DNA from: a virus
Strand: one strand, 5' to 3'
Length of the DNA: 32,804 bases
IMG/VR virus record: IMGVR_UViG_3300034018_002895
Span: 1-32,804 of that record
In this document: positions 23,879 to 32,098 of the stretch, in pieces
Layout of the letters: the number at the start of each line of letters is the position of its first letter
Position numbering within the stretch: position 1 is the first letter of the stretch
The notes under the pieces: model-generated
The model's input: the letters and a program-made list of their open reading frames with translations, nothing else
What the model was told of the DNA's origin: nothing
The model's database searches: none
Translations under genes and position numbers: made by a program

Positions 23879-24133
23879 ATGCGTCAGAAATTTGAAGACT
23901 TTGCTAAAGAAAACGAAGTTGAACTTTGTTTTTGTGATGGTCATGACAATGCAATAATAGGACTAGGCAGAAAATTTAATACATTTTCTGTTATTTACAG
24001 CACAAAAATTGTATTGCAAAATTTAATGGCTGATATGGACTATGATGATGCTGTAGAATATTTTGAATACAACATCATAGGAGCTTATGTTGGGGAGAGT
24101 ACTCCAACATTTTCTCTAGACGAGGATTTTTAA
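23879..24133 (+). CDS. small conserved phage protein (NIIGAYVGESTPTF motif)
   Basis: 84 residues; GAGG upstream of ATG. The C-terminal AVEYFEYNIIGAYVGESTPTF is a motif I recognise from many small phage and plasmid proteins of unknown function, usually close to this length. No enzymatic residue is evident. It follows the P4H gene by 11 bp and is separated from the next start by one base. Confidence 0.75.
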   Translation: MRQKFEDFAKENEVELCFCDGHDNAIIGLGRKFNTFSVIYSTKIVLQNLMADMDYDDAVEYFEYNIIGAYVGESTPTFSLDEDF

Positions 24134-24134
24134 C

Positions 24135-24566
24135 ATGAGCACGAGAGTTAGCCATTCCTATAGAACTGGAAAAGAATATTCTCATTTTTTTGAGGATGTT
24201 GCTGATGGATTATATCATATTGAAAAAGAACAAAAAAATTTAGTTAATTTAACATTAACATTAGAAGACGTTATTTCTATTGCTAAGTCTGTTAATATTG
24301 AAGAATTAACAAGGCAGTCAAGCATATCAGATGATCAAATAAAAAAATATGTTTTTGAAGAATATAATAAAAATAAATTAAAAATTGGATTGTCATTTTG
24401 TTGGCTTTCAACAGTATATGGCAATTCTGAATTGTCTGATGAACAAAGGATAGAAAAAGGAATTTGTTATTATTCTAAAATAAGAGAAAAAATAAAAGAA
24501 ACCCTAAATGTTGCCGAATCATATAGGGTTTCTCAAATAAGTTTTGGTTTAGAATGTATTAAATAA
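24135..24566 (+). CDS. hypothetical protein, 143 aa
   Basis: Mostly helical, charged, no family recognised; GAGGA eight bases before the ATG. Near its 3' end the coding sequence contains a 10-bp inverted repeat (AGAAACCCTA 24497-24506, TAGGGTTTCT 24524-24533) that could form a hairpin in the mRNA. It converges on the gene at 24559-25065 with an 8-bp overlap. Confidence 0.65.
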   Translation: MSTRVSHSYRTGKEYSHFFEDVADGLYHIEKEQKNLVNLTLTLEDVISIAKSVNIEELTRQSSISDDQIKKYVFEEYNKNKLKIGLSFCWLSTVYGNSELSDEQRIEKGICYYSKIREKIKETLNVAESYRVSQISFGLECIK

Positions 24567-25065
24567 CGGACTTCCACTTTTTGTGATAGTGCCTGTCTAT
24601 CCAATTAGCATACTTGTTTAAGCAGCCAGTATCTTTTGCTTCTTTCATTAGAGCACTTAAAAGATTATCGTTTTCATTTGTTAAATATACAATATATTTT
24701 ATTGCTTGTATTGGATCTGGATGGTAAGAGCCGCTACTGTATGCAACTACAAAAGGGGCTTTTTTCTTTTCGCAGCCGCAATGTTCTTTTATTTCTGTTA
24801 CCTTGTCTACAACTGGTGATTTAGCGTCGAATTTAACATTTGGTGTTCCTAAGTCGCCAAGACCTTCGTTATCTTTTACCTTTGTTTGTTTTGCAGTATA
24901 ATCATTTGGTTTTGTTTTGATTTGAGCTGGGAATTTAACCACGGCATCTTCATAGTTTTCTGGAGCCGCAGGAGGCTTTTCTTGCTTCAAATCTTCTATA
25001 TCTACGGCTTTTTCTATTGTTTTTCCCTTACCATTTAAGTATTCTAGGAATGTTTTACGGACCAT
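24559..25065 (-). CDS. Lys/Pro-rich protein with capsid-targeting-like N-terminus
   Basis: 168 residues, opposite to its neighbours, with GAGGTG five bases before the ATG. The N-terminus MVRKTFLEYLNGKGK fits F-L-E-Y-L, although the glutamate cleavage site is not obvious. Residues ~25-105 are low-complexity, rich in K, P, E and D; a cysteine cluster (EHCGCEKKK) precedes a helical C-terminal domain (~110-168) with a CLNKYANWIDRHYHKKW tail. A CATAAATA box lies just upstream. Function unknown. It lies inside the gap of the split polymerase. Confidence 0.7.
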   Translation of the reverse strand: MVRKTFLEYLNGKGKTIEKAVDIEDLKQEKPPAAPENYEDAVVKFPAQIKTKPNDYTAKQTKVKDNEGLGDLGTPNVKFDAKSPVVDKVTEIKEHCGCEKKKAPFVVAYSSGSYHPDPIQAIKYIVYLTNENDNLLSALMKEAKDTGCLNKYANWIDRHYHKKWKSVI

Positions 25066-25107
25066 TGTTCACCTCTAGTTTATTTATGGTTTGCGGAGTT
25101 TTTTTAA

Positions 25108-27603
25108 ATGTCTATGGATCATCTTAAGAATATTATTCAAGAAAAAGCCAAATATTGTTCTTATTATACACATTTTAATTTTGCTGCTAGATTAAAGTGG
25201 GAATTAATAGAAATAGATGTTCAAGATATGTCTGAATATTTTATTGGGATGTATAAGAATAATGAAAAGCATGATAATAAGAATAATCTTTTAATTCCTG
25301 TTATATTAGGCATTTGTGATATTGTGGATCTAGATATTGATCCTTCTACTAAGATGGGGGAATTTCCAGATGTAGATGTTGACTACCTTCCAATTGTTAG
25401 AGATTACTTGAAGAACGAATGGGCACCTAAAACTTTTGGTGCTGATAAAGTATGCAATATTGGTAATTATGGTACTTTTGGATTAAAAAGCACTTTAATT
25501 GATATGGCAAGAGTTCATGGGCTTGATAGAAATGAAATATTGAATATTACTACAAATCTTAGGATGAAAGATGATGAAGGCGATTTGCTTACCTATGAAA
25601 GTGCCTTACGTCTTTATCCAGAATTGAAAGAATATTGTGAAAAGTATCCAGAAGTAGCTATTGCTACTCAGAAGCTTTTACATAGAAACAGGAGCATGGG
25701 AAAACATGCTGGTGGTCTAATCCTTTGCAATCAAGCAATTGATAAGTTTGTGCCATTGGTAAAAGGATCTGAAGGAGAGGCTGTTTCTGCATGGGTAGAA
25801 GGCTTGCATGGGCAAGACCTGGGTCCAGTTGGTCTCATTAAGTTTGATTTACTCGTGGTAAAGAGTTTGTGGCAAATATGCTTAACTGTTAAACTGGTTA
25901 AAGAAAGACACTCTTTGAAAAATATTTGTGCTGCTCCAAACCAATGGGACTGGAGTGATTTATCTTATTTAAACGACCCTACAAGTTTGGAAATGGCAAA
26001 TCGTGGAGATTTGCGATGTGTATTTCAATACGATTCAGATGGAATCAGAAAGCTTGTTAGGAAGGGTGGCATAGAATCGTTTGATGATTTGGTTGCATAT
26101 GTAAGCCTTTACAGACCATCAACTTTACAGATGGGTATGGATGATACTTACTGTCTTAGGAAAAGGGGAAAGCAAGAATATGAAATACCTGAAATTCTTG
26201 AAGATGTTTTGAGAAAGACATACGCAGTTATGATTTATCAAGAACAGGTTATGCAGATACTTAGTATTGTTGGCAAGATTCCTTTAAGGGATTGTTACCA
26301 AGTTATTAAAGCTATTTCAAAAAAGAAAAAAGAAGGATTTGAAAAATATAAAGATAAATTTGTTGAAAATGGACAAGTTACTTTGGGTAAATCCAAAGAA
26401 GAAGTAGAAAAATATTGGGAGCATGTTGAAAGTTTTTGTGGGTACGGCTTCAATCTTTCGCATGCGACCAGCTATAGTTATATATCTGCAAAACAGCTTT
26501 ATTTGAAGGCGCATTATCCATTGGAGTTTTATGCTGCGACTTTAATGTGTGAGCAAGACGATGAAAAAATAAGGGAATATATTACAGAGGCTGAAAATCA
26601 TGGAGTGAGAGTTAAAAAGCTTGATTTAAATTTAAGCAAGGAAACATTTTCCATTTATGAAAATGAAATTTATATTGGATTTGGGAATATAAAAGGAATT
26701 GGCGAAGAAAAGGCTAAGAAAATAGTCGAGATGCAGCCTTATGCTGGATTTGAAGATTTTCTTGCCAGATTTGGCACAGAGGCAAATGTATTGAGAGCTT
26801 TAATACCTTTGGGTATTTTTAAAGAAGCATCTAATTTGATTCTTTACAAGTTTTGGATGCATTATTCTGAATTTGTTAAAAAGCAAAAAGATAAAAAGAA
26901 ACGGTTTGAAATAAGTTATGGTAAGTTTATTCAACAAGTTCAGGATATTTTACCAGTCAATTTTAGAAAAATAGAAAAAATTGACATTGATCTTGTAAAT
27001 GAAATGTTATTAATTGATAAAAGTTTGTCTATTAAGATTGATGATATTCGAAAGAAAGCAGCAGCTTCTTCTGCTAGAAACATTGCTAGTGCATTGCAAG
27101 CACCAACTTTGGCTGAATTTGATGAATCTAAAATTTTAATTGAAGATAAAGAGTTGATTACTTTATTAGAAGATGTAAGCCTTGCTGAAAAGACGTATTT
27201 TGGATTTGTTTGGGATAATCCACTGAGATTTTCTCCAGACTATAAACCGCATAAAAACTTTGCTGAATTTAATGTGTTGTGTGAAAATGGAATCAATATG
27301 GCGGCAGTAATGTGTCAAATAATTGAAGCAAAAGTTAAAAAATTTAAAAGTAACAAAGGTCAATTTTTGAGTATGACAGTTATGGATGATAATTTTGAAC
27401 TTGGAAGAATAACGATGTGGGATGATGATTATCAGAGATTTAAGGATGAGTTGAAGGAAGGAAATGTAATAAGCATTCAGATTACACCTCCGAGCAATGG
27501 TTTTTCAAGCTATACGTTTTTTTCTCCGCCAAGACATGAGAAATATAAGCTTCCAAAAGATAGGAACAAAGATTTAAGGTTGTGTTTACTTAGAAAGGTT
27601 TAA
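25108..27603 (+). CDS. dnaE: DNA polymerase III alpha, C-terminal part (catalytic palm, fingers, HhH, OB)
   Basis: 831 residues. The catalytic aspartates are here: PDVDVDY (Asp90, Asp92) and the third in GLIKFDLL (Asp247), so with the upstream gene all three are present once. Other C-family landmarks: SMGKHAGGLILCNQ, VFQYDSDGIRKL, VAYVSLYRPSTLQMGM, YQEQVMQI and CGYGFNLSHATSYSYIS; a HhH pair at ~525-545 and an OB-like domain at the C-terminus (ITMWDDDYQRFK). The first ~85 residues look like the normal continuation of the palm, so the break is in a loop. GGAG upstream of ATG. Probably assembles with the N-half as the phage replicase. Confidence 0.95.
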   Translation: MSMDHLKNIIQEKAKYCSYYTHFNFAARLKWELIEIDVQDMSEYFIGMYKNNEKHDNKNNLLIPVILGICDIVDLDIDPSTKMGEFPDVDVDYLPIVRDYLKNEWAPKTFGADKVCNIGNYGTFGLKSTLIDMARVHGLDRNEILNITTNLRMKDDEGDLLTYESALRLYPELKEYCEKYPEVAIATQKLLHRNRSMGKHAGGLILCNQAIDKFVPLVKGSEGEAVSAWVEGLHGQDLGPVGLIKFDLLVVKSLWQICLTVKLVKERHSLKNICAAPNQWDWSDLSYLNDPTSLEMANRGDLRCVFQYDSDGIRKLVRKGGIESFDDLVAYVSLYRPSTLQMGMDDTYCLRKRGKQEYEIPEILEDVLRKTYAVMIYQEQVMQILSIVGKIPLRDCYQVIKAISKKKKEGFEKYKDKFVENGQVTLGKSKEEVEKYWEHVESFCGYGFNLSHATSYSYISAKQLYLKAHYPLEFYAATLMCEQDDEKIREYITEAENHGVRVKKLDLNLSKETFSIYENEIYIGFGNIKGIGEEKAKKIVEMQPYAGFEDFLARFGTEANVLRALIPLGIFKEASNLILYKFWMHYSEFVKKQKDKKKRFEISYGKFIQQVQDILPVNFRKIEKIDIDLVNEMLLIDKSLSIKIDDIRKKAAASSARNIASALQAPTLAEFDESKILIEDKELITLLEDVSLAEKTYFGFVWDNPLRFSPDYKPHKNFAEFNVLCENGINMAAVMCQIIEAKVKKFKSNKGQFLSMTVMDDNFELGRITMWDDDYQRFKDELKEGNVISIQITPPSNGFSSYTFFSPPRHEKYKLPKDRNKDLRLCLLRKV

Positions 27604-27604
27604 A

Positions 27605-28084
27605 ATGATACAAGATCTAATTATTGACGAAACTAATTTTTACGATCATTTCAGGCCGGTAGAAAGCGGTTCTCCTAAAGAAGGGGAGATTCTTGCTACA
27701 TTTAGAAGCATGGCAGAATTACAAGATGGCGAAATAAAGCGGGATATAGTCAGGCTTTTATCTACGGAAACTCTTGGTCCTAAAATGGCCATTCAATTAA
27801 TGCAAAAACTATGCCATGCGGATGAGCGATGGGCAACGAGGCTTGTTACTCAAATATGTTCTGATTTGCATTATGGAATGAAAGTAGAAGATGTATACAC
27901 AAGAAGATATGAATTTATGGTAGAAATGAAATTTTATACCAAAAGAGAAAATGTGCCAATTGATAATAAACATTGGTCAACTATAGAGTTGAAAAATAAT
28001 AAAGAAATTGAACAAAACATGAATATGATAATAAATGATGAAAAAATTGTCGAAGAAGAAAATAAAAGAGTTTGTCAAGAATGA
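27605..28084 (+). CDS. hypothetical protein downstream of the polymerase
   Basis: 159 residues, one base after the polymerase stop with AAAGG upstream, so almost certainly co-translated. Mixed helical protein with no family recognised; a middle segment (LLSTETLGPKMAIQLMQKLCHADERWATRLVTQICSDL) is the best-conserved-looking part. It overlaps the next start by about 47-50 bp. Could be a replication accessory factor by position only. Confidence 0.6.
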   Translation: MIQDLIIDETNFYDHFRPVESGSPKEGEILATFRSMAELQDGEIKRDIVRLLSTETLGPKMAIQLMQKLCHADERWATRLVTQICSDLHYGMKVEDVYTRRYEFMVEMKFYTKRENVPIDNKHWSTIELKNNKEIEQNMNMIINDEKIVEEENKRVCQE

Positions 28085-28601
28085 TATTTGTGAAATACCA
28101 ATATTATATTCGAATCCTAATATAGCATTTTCTATAGCTGAAGATTTTAAAAAAAGGATATGTGTTCCTTGTTGGTATGACTGCAGAGAAATATTTCATG
28201 CTGATTATCCAAAAGCCAATCATATTTTTGTAAATCATAAGAAAAATAACAATAATAGGCTTGCAAGTTTTCTTTTTTCTATTGAAAAACTTATTGGTGT
28301 TTCTAAAAAGTCAAAATATTATAAGACAGTAAGAAAAACTGGAAGTTTATTTATTTTATCATCTTTTTGGAAAACCCCTCTAAGATTTAGTTTGTTAACT
28401 TTTCTTTTGAGAGCTGCTGCTTATTATAATCTAACTTCTTATTCAAATAAGGTTTTTAATTATTGCAAATATTTGAATGACACAAAGAATGCGGTGAAAA
28501 TGTTTATGGATGGAAAAGTTAATTATGAAGGTCAAATGTACAGTTGGTACAAACAATTCAAATATTTATCTATTAAAGATTGTGAGAAATTATTATCATA
28601 A
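28035..28601 (+). CDS. hypothetical protein, 187-188 aa
   Basis: Starts at ATG 28035 or 28038, with no visible ribosome-binding site, inside the end of the preceding gene, so probably coupled to it. Basic N-terminus (KKLSKKKIKEFVKN), a C-x-x-C pair (ICVPCWYDC), several aromatic-rich stretches and a hydrophobic helical segment (PLRFSLLTFLLRAAAYYNL). No family recognised. Confidence 0.6.
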   Translation: MMKKLSKKKIKEFVKNDICEIPILYSNPNIAFSIAEDFKKRICVPCWYDCREIFHADYPKANHIFVNHKKNNNNRLASFLFSIEKLIGVSKKSKYYKTVRKTGSLFILSSFWKTPLRFSLLTFLLRAAAYYNLTSYSNKVFNYCKYLNDTKNAVKMFMDGKVNYEGQMYSWYKQFKYLSIKDCEKLLS

Positions 28602-28635
28602 CAATAGATAATGAAGTAACTCACAGAGGTTCAAA

Positions 28636-29334
28636 ATGACCAATTCATGGGAAAATAGCAAAGACGAATTTGATAAACTATGTGGTTTATGGGATAAGGC
28701 TTTGAGCGATGGAATATTTAACGATGCAACTCAACCAAAACGTGAGCCAAAAGATTTCTTTGGAAATACGCACTTTGATGTTTCTAAAAATATTAATAAT
28801 AAAGATGCAGAATACTGGGATGACGTAATTTCTCGCTCCGGAGAGATTATGCCAGATGAAAACATGATATTAATGGAAGCTGCTAAAAAAGAAGGCAAAA
28901 AAAAGTCAAATGAAAGCAAGAAGGATGAAAAGCCATTGGGAGATATGAGTGGAAACAAGCCATTCGATCTTCATAAAGCCAGAGTAAAAACAAGCTTAGA
29001 AACAAGCGGCAAAGGTGGAACAGAAGCAAAGAAGGCTAAGATTTTAGCTAATACTCCAAATTTTGTTTCTCCAAATACTGTTGGTCCTGATACGGTTGAT
29101 AAGGAAAACAAGACAAAAATTACTTCTGGTTTAGCCGCAAGTGAAACATTTACTGAATTAGAAAAACTAAAGTTAAAACTATATGATTTAGAAGTAAAGA
29201 TGAATAATTCAAATGGTTTGGATGAGAAAAAAGCCAAATCACTACAAAAGCAATTTATAAATGTTCGTCAAAAAATTGAAGATATTAGCAATAGTTTTGG
29301 CGGTTCATACAAAGATAGAGAATATTATAGTTGA
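28636..29334 (+). CDS. hypothetical protein with coiled-coil C-terminus
   Basis: 232 residues, GAGG upstream. Residues ~1-75 look globular and Trp-rich (SWENSKDEFDKLCGLWDKAL). Residues ~85-160 are lysine/glycine/serine-rich and probably disordered, and 165-222 form a likely coiled coil (ELEKLKLKLYDLEVKMNNS...KSLQKQFINVRQKIEDI). The C-terminal part could mediate oligomerisation; function unknown. Confidence 0.65.
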   Translation: MTNSWENSKDEFDKLCGLWDKALSDGIFNDATQPKREPKDFFGNTHFDVSKNINNKDAEYWDDVISRSGEIMPDENMILMEAAKKEGKKKSNESKKDEKPLGDMSGNKPFDLHKARVKTSLETSGKGGTEAKKAKILANTPNFVSPNTVGPDTVDKENKTKITSGLAASETFTELEKLKLKLYDLEVKMNNSNGLDEKKAKSLQKQFINVRQKIEDISNSFGGSYKDREYYS

Positions 29335-29358
29335 TTTATTTTAAAATTTAATTATAAT
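29331..29358 (+). promoter_or_regulatory. sigma70-like promoter giving a leaderless message
   Basis: TTGATT (29331-29336), 16-bp spacer, TATAAT (29353-29358), then only five bases to the ATG at 29364. Transcription would start at about the A of the start codon. Confidence 0.5.
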
Positions 29359-29363
29359 ATTAC

Positions 29364-29546
29364 ATGGAAAATAAATTTAATATCCGCTGCATGAAGTGCA
29401 AGTGGTATAAGCTAACAACAGGCATTTCTGAAGATTTAAAAGATCTATATGAAGTTAAAAATCATTGTACTGATTGCGGCAAACCTAGGGAGTTTCGCTG
29501 TCCAAAATGCGGAACTTCTTGTAAGATGCTGAGATTAAAGAATTGA
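29364..29546 (+). CDS. zinc-ribbon protein, 60 aa
   Basis: Three cysteine pairs: CMKC (9-12), CTDC (~35-38) and CPKC (~47-50) plus a further Cys (GTSC). This could bind one or two zinc ions. No ribosome-binding site; a TATAAT box lies five bases before the ATG, as before the small Cys protein at 3703. Its TGA overlaps the TTG start of the next gene. Function unknown. Confidence 0.7.
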   Translation: MENKFNIRCMKCKWYKLTTGISEDLKDLYEVKNHCTDCGKPREFRCPKCGTSCKMLRLKN

Positions 29547-30703
29547 TCAGAAAATTATTTAATTATAATTTTTATAACAATTTGGATGGCGGTCCTTTAG
29601 TTCGTGAGGACCGTCTATCACACTTAAAAATACACAAAAATATATACAAATCAAGCAGCCTGCCAGCAATTTACATTCTTGGATTTGTTGAGTTTGGCTG
29701 TGAAACATTCTTTCCTTATTATGTTTTGCCAAATATTATAAAAGAAAATCCTAATTACAAAATAGTATTTGTTGGTTGGTGTGGTAGAGAATATTTTTAC
29801 AAACATCTTGTTCATGAATATTGGGAACTAGATGAAAGTTTTATGCATTTGCGACAAACCGCTAGAGCAATGTCTTATGAATCGTGGAATCTTAGGCAGC
29901 TAGAAACATATTTTTCTAGAATTGGAATTGTTTTAAGAAGTGATGCTATAGGAAATAATTTAATAGAATATATGTGTTTAGATTGCCGCCATAAATCTGG
30001 GTATGCTAGACATTTAAAAGGTTGTCCTGTTTGCGGATCAAATAAAATAAGGCAATCTCTTTTGTCAAATCAGTCCGAGTTAAATAAAAAACTTTATCCA
30101 TTGCCCGAGATAAAAGAATCAAAGCTTGATTGGGCAAAGAGCATAATCCCCAAAAATGCAGTTGCAATTTTTGCTAGAAAAAGAGAAGCTTACGGAAGAA
30201 ATTTAAATTCTGATTTTTATAAGAGGCTAATATTTCTTCTTAAAAAAATGGGATATGTTCCTGTTTGGATAGGTGAAAAAAATTCATCACTTGCTTGTCC
30301 AGATACTTCTGTTTTAGATATAACATCACTATCTGATAGAAATGATTTAGAAAAAGTTTTGGCAATAATTTCTCTATGTGAATTTACTATTCAGCTTTGG
30401 ACTGCTTCAACACGTTTAAGTATGATTGCAAATACAAAATTTTTTTTAGTAGAATGCCCCGATCAGATTTATGGGAATGGCCAAGAGGGCATTCGTTTAA
30501 AAATATTTAATCTTAAAAACACTCCCAGTAAATTATTTCTTTGCAATTATTGTAAATTTGTTGAAGATTATGATAAAACATTTAATTGTTTGGAAAAATC
30601 ATTAAATGAATTCTTAATTGAACAAAACTATAACGACACTATTGATATGATAGATAATAAAAAATTATTAGAGGGATTGAAAGTAAAAAATGCTTTTAGA
30701 TAG
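29543..30703 (+). CDS. GT-B/heptosyltransferase-like protein with inserted zinc ribbon
   Basis: 386 residues from TTG 29543 (overlapping the previous stop as TTGA). The C-terminal half (IPKNAVAIFARKREAYGRNLN..., then LAIISLCEFTIQLWTASTRLSMIANTKFF) looks like the nucleotide-sugar half of GT-B glycosyltransferases of the GT9 heptosyltransferase sort, where a similar helix-loop faces the donor. A zinc ribbon (CLDC 145-148, CPVC 161-164) interrupts the middle. It overlaps the next gene by 14 bp; the two look like a pair. With hldE in the same genome, ADP-heptose is a possible donor. Enzymatic identity is inferred. Confidence 0.55.
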   Translation: MIRKLFNYNFYNNLDGGPLVREDRLSHLKIHKNIYKSSSLPAIYILGFVEFGCETFFPYYVLPNIIKENPNYKIVFVGWCGREYFYKHLVHEYWELDESFMHLRQTARAMSYESWNLRQLETYFSRIGIVLRSDAIGNNLIEYMCLDCRHKSGYARHLKGCPVCGSNKIRQSLLSNQSELNKKLYPLPEIKESKLDWAKSIIPKNAVAIFARKREAYGRNLNSDFYKRLIFLLKKMGYVPVWIGEKNSSLACPDTSVLDITSLSDRNDLEKVLAIISLCEFTIQLWTASTRLSMIANTKFFLVECPDQIYGNGQEGIRLKIFNLKNTPSKLFLCNYCKFVEDYDKTFNCLEKSLNEFLIEQNYNDTIDMIDNKKLLEGLKVKNAFR

Positions 30704-31820
30704 CGAAAATTATTTAGCTAGATATACAAATAATTTGGGGATTTCTAGAAAAAGAAATTCTACAAAAACCATTCCGGCATTACAAAACATAAGAATTTTA
30801 TATTGCTACGGTGACTTAGATTCTATTTTAATGTTTTGCAATACCATTTATCCAAACATAGTATACAATGATAAATTTTATAACATATTTATAACATGGA
30901 ATGGATTTGAGTTTGCTAATAAGTATGCGGATGAAGTTTGGTCTTTTAATGATGAAAAAATAACAGATATGTTTTATAAAAGCACAAATGGAATTCAAAA
31001 TACTTCAGATGGAGTGTTTTCTCTCACAAGAAGCTTAAATGAAAATTTTATTAATGTAGAAGGTCCTCAGAAATATGAAAAATACTTTACAACTAATTTA
31101 CAAGATTTATTTGTAAAAGAATTTAAAACTTTAAATATAAAAACGCTCGAATTACAAAGCCAGTCTATTATAAATGACAATATTTTAAAAAGAATTTCTG
31201 AAGATAAGAAAAAAGTTTGTATAATACCATTTAAGTATGCATATCATTGGGATACAAATAAAAAAATATGCATAGAACAAAATCAAGAGGTTCATGAAGA
31301 GGTGGCTAAAATACTTGCTGGCATTGATTACAAGGTGCTAGTTATTCAAAATTCTTTTACATTAGATTTAAGTAAAAATATTCAAAATGATAATGTTGTT
31401 ATAGTCAGAGAAAGTAATTTTGAAAAAATACTAGTTATGATAAAATTGTGCGGAATGTATCTTGACATATTTGCAAATAGTTTTGCTTTAGGTGGAATTG
31501 CCAAGGTTCCGACTGTTAGTGTTTTTGATAAGCCATCATGGATGGCATTTAAAAAGTACGAAGATGTTGAGCTATTTTTACAAAAAGGTTTCTATAATTT
31601 TGTTCCGTCGTTTAATTATTTTTCAAAAACAGAGTATAATACGAATAAACTGTTTGTTCGTAAAATTGCAAATACAGTAAAGTTATTCTATAATAAAAAT
31701 GTAGGAAGTCCAACTTATTCAAAAGAAATAAGTTTTGATACAGAAAACTTTTGTCATTCAAAGCTTAATTACTTCCGTACAAAAAAGGTTTTTTTCTTGA
31801 GGAGTCCTAGTGATGCGTAA
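30690..31820 (+). CDS. GT-B-like protein, partner of the preceding gene
   Basis: 376 residues, overlapping its neighbour by 14 bp. Same general shape: an N-terminal Rossmann-like half (IRILYCYGDLDSILMF) and a C-terminal half with FEKILVMIKLCGMYLDIFANSFALGGIAKVPTVSVFD, parallel to LEKVLAIISLCEFTIQLWTASTRLSMIANTKFF of the upstream protein. It is probably a divergent paralogue or second subunit. No strict catalytic motif recognised, so it may be an inactive or binding partner. It ends just after the bS21 start. Confidence 0.5.
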   Translation: MLLDSENYLARYTNNLGISRKRNSTKTIPALQNIRILYCYGDLDSILMFCNTIYPNIVYNDKFYNIFITWNGFEFANKYADEVWSFNDEKITDMFYKSTNGIQNTSDGVFSLTRSLNENFINVEGPQKYEKYFTTNLQDLFVKEFKTLNIKTLELQSQSIINDNILKRISEDKKKVCIIPFKYAYHWDTNKKICIEQNQEVHEEVAKILAGIDYKVLVIQNSFTLDLSKNIQNDNVVIVRESNFEKILVMIKLCGMYLDIFANSFALGGIAKVPTVSVFDKPSWMAFKKYEDVELFLQKGFYNFVPSFNYFSKTEYNTNKLFVRKIANTVKLFYNKNVGSPTYSKEISFDTENFCHSKLNYFRTKKVFFLRSPSDA

Positions 31821-32097
31821 AGCAAATGTCAGAGTTGAGGCCAGAGATCTTCCTTTTAATGCTTCTCGTGAAGAAAGAGAAAGAAATTTTAAAGGTTTAA
31901 TGAGTACTTTCAGACAAGCATGTAATAAGGCTGGTATTATGAAGCAAATCAAGAAGAAGGAATACTATGAATCTCCTTCTATACTTGCAAGAAGAAAGAA
32001 GAGAGAAAAGGAAGCGACTATTCTTAAGTTGAAGCTGAAAGAGTTATTTCCAGAAGCTGGCAATCCTCCAAAAAGCAAAAATAGAAATAGGGATTAA
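31813..32097 (+). CDS. rpsU: phage-encoded ribosomal protein bS21
   Basis: 94 residues from ATG 31813, with GAGGAG eight bases upstream. FKGLMSTFRQACNKAGIMKQIKKKEYYESPSILARRKKREKEA matches the bS21 core (RRFKRxxxKAGIxxExRxREYYEKPSxxRKRKxxxA); the C-terminal tail is a basic/proline extension. bS21 sits near the anti-Shine-Dalgarno region of the 30S platform and affects mRNA selection. It is one of the ribosomal proteins most often encoded by large phages, where it may replace host S21 to favour phage messages. Confidence 0.93.
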   Translation: MRKANVRVEARDLPFNASREERERNFKGLMSTFRQACNKAGIMKQIKKKEYYESPSILARRKKREKEATILKLKLKELFPEAGNPPKSKNRNRD

Positions 32098-32098
32098 A

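Noticed and set aside
24497-24533. 10-bp inverted repeat as a terminator
   Set aside because: No T-run and it lies within a coding frame; kept only as a note on that gene.
22400-25360. Split intein or trans-splicing intron in the polymerase
   Set aside because: The N-half lacks the Cys/Ser splice junction and intein blocks, the C-half has no HN-Cys/Ser junction before PDVDVDY, and its first 85 residues read as normal palm. No intron core was recognised.
28101-28130. tRNA-like TTCGAATCC string
   Set aside because: It lies in a coding frame with no acceptor stem or anticodon arm around it; no tRNA was found in the window.
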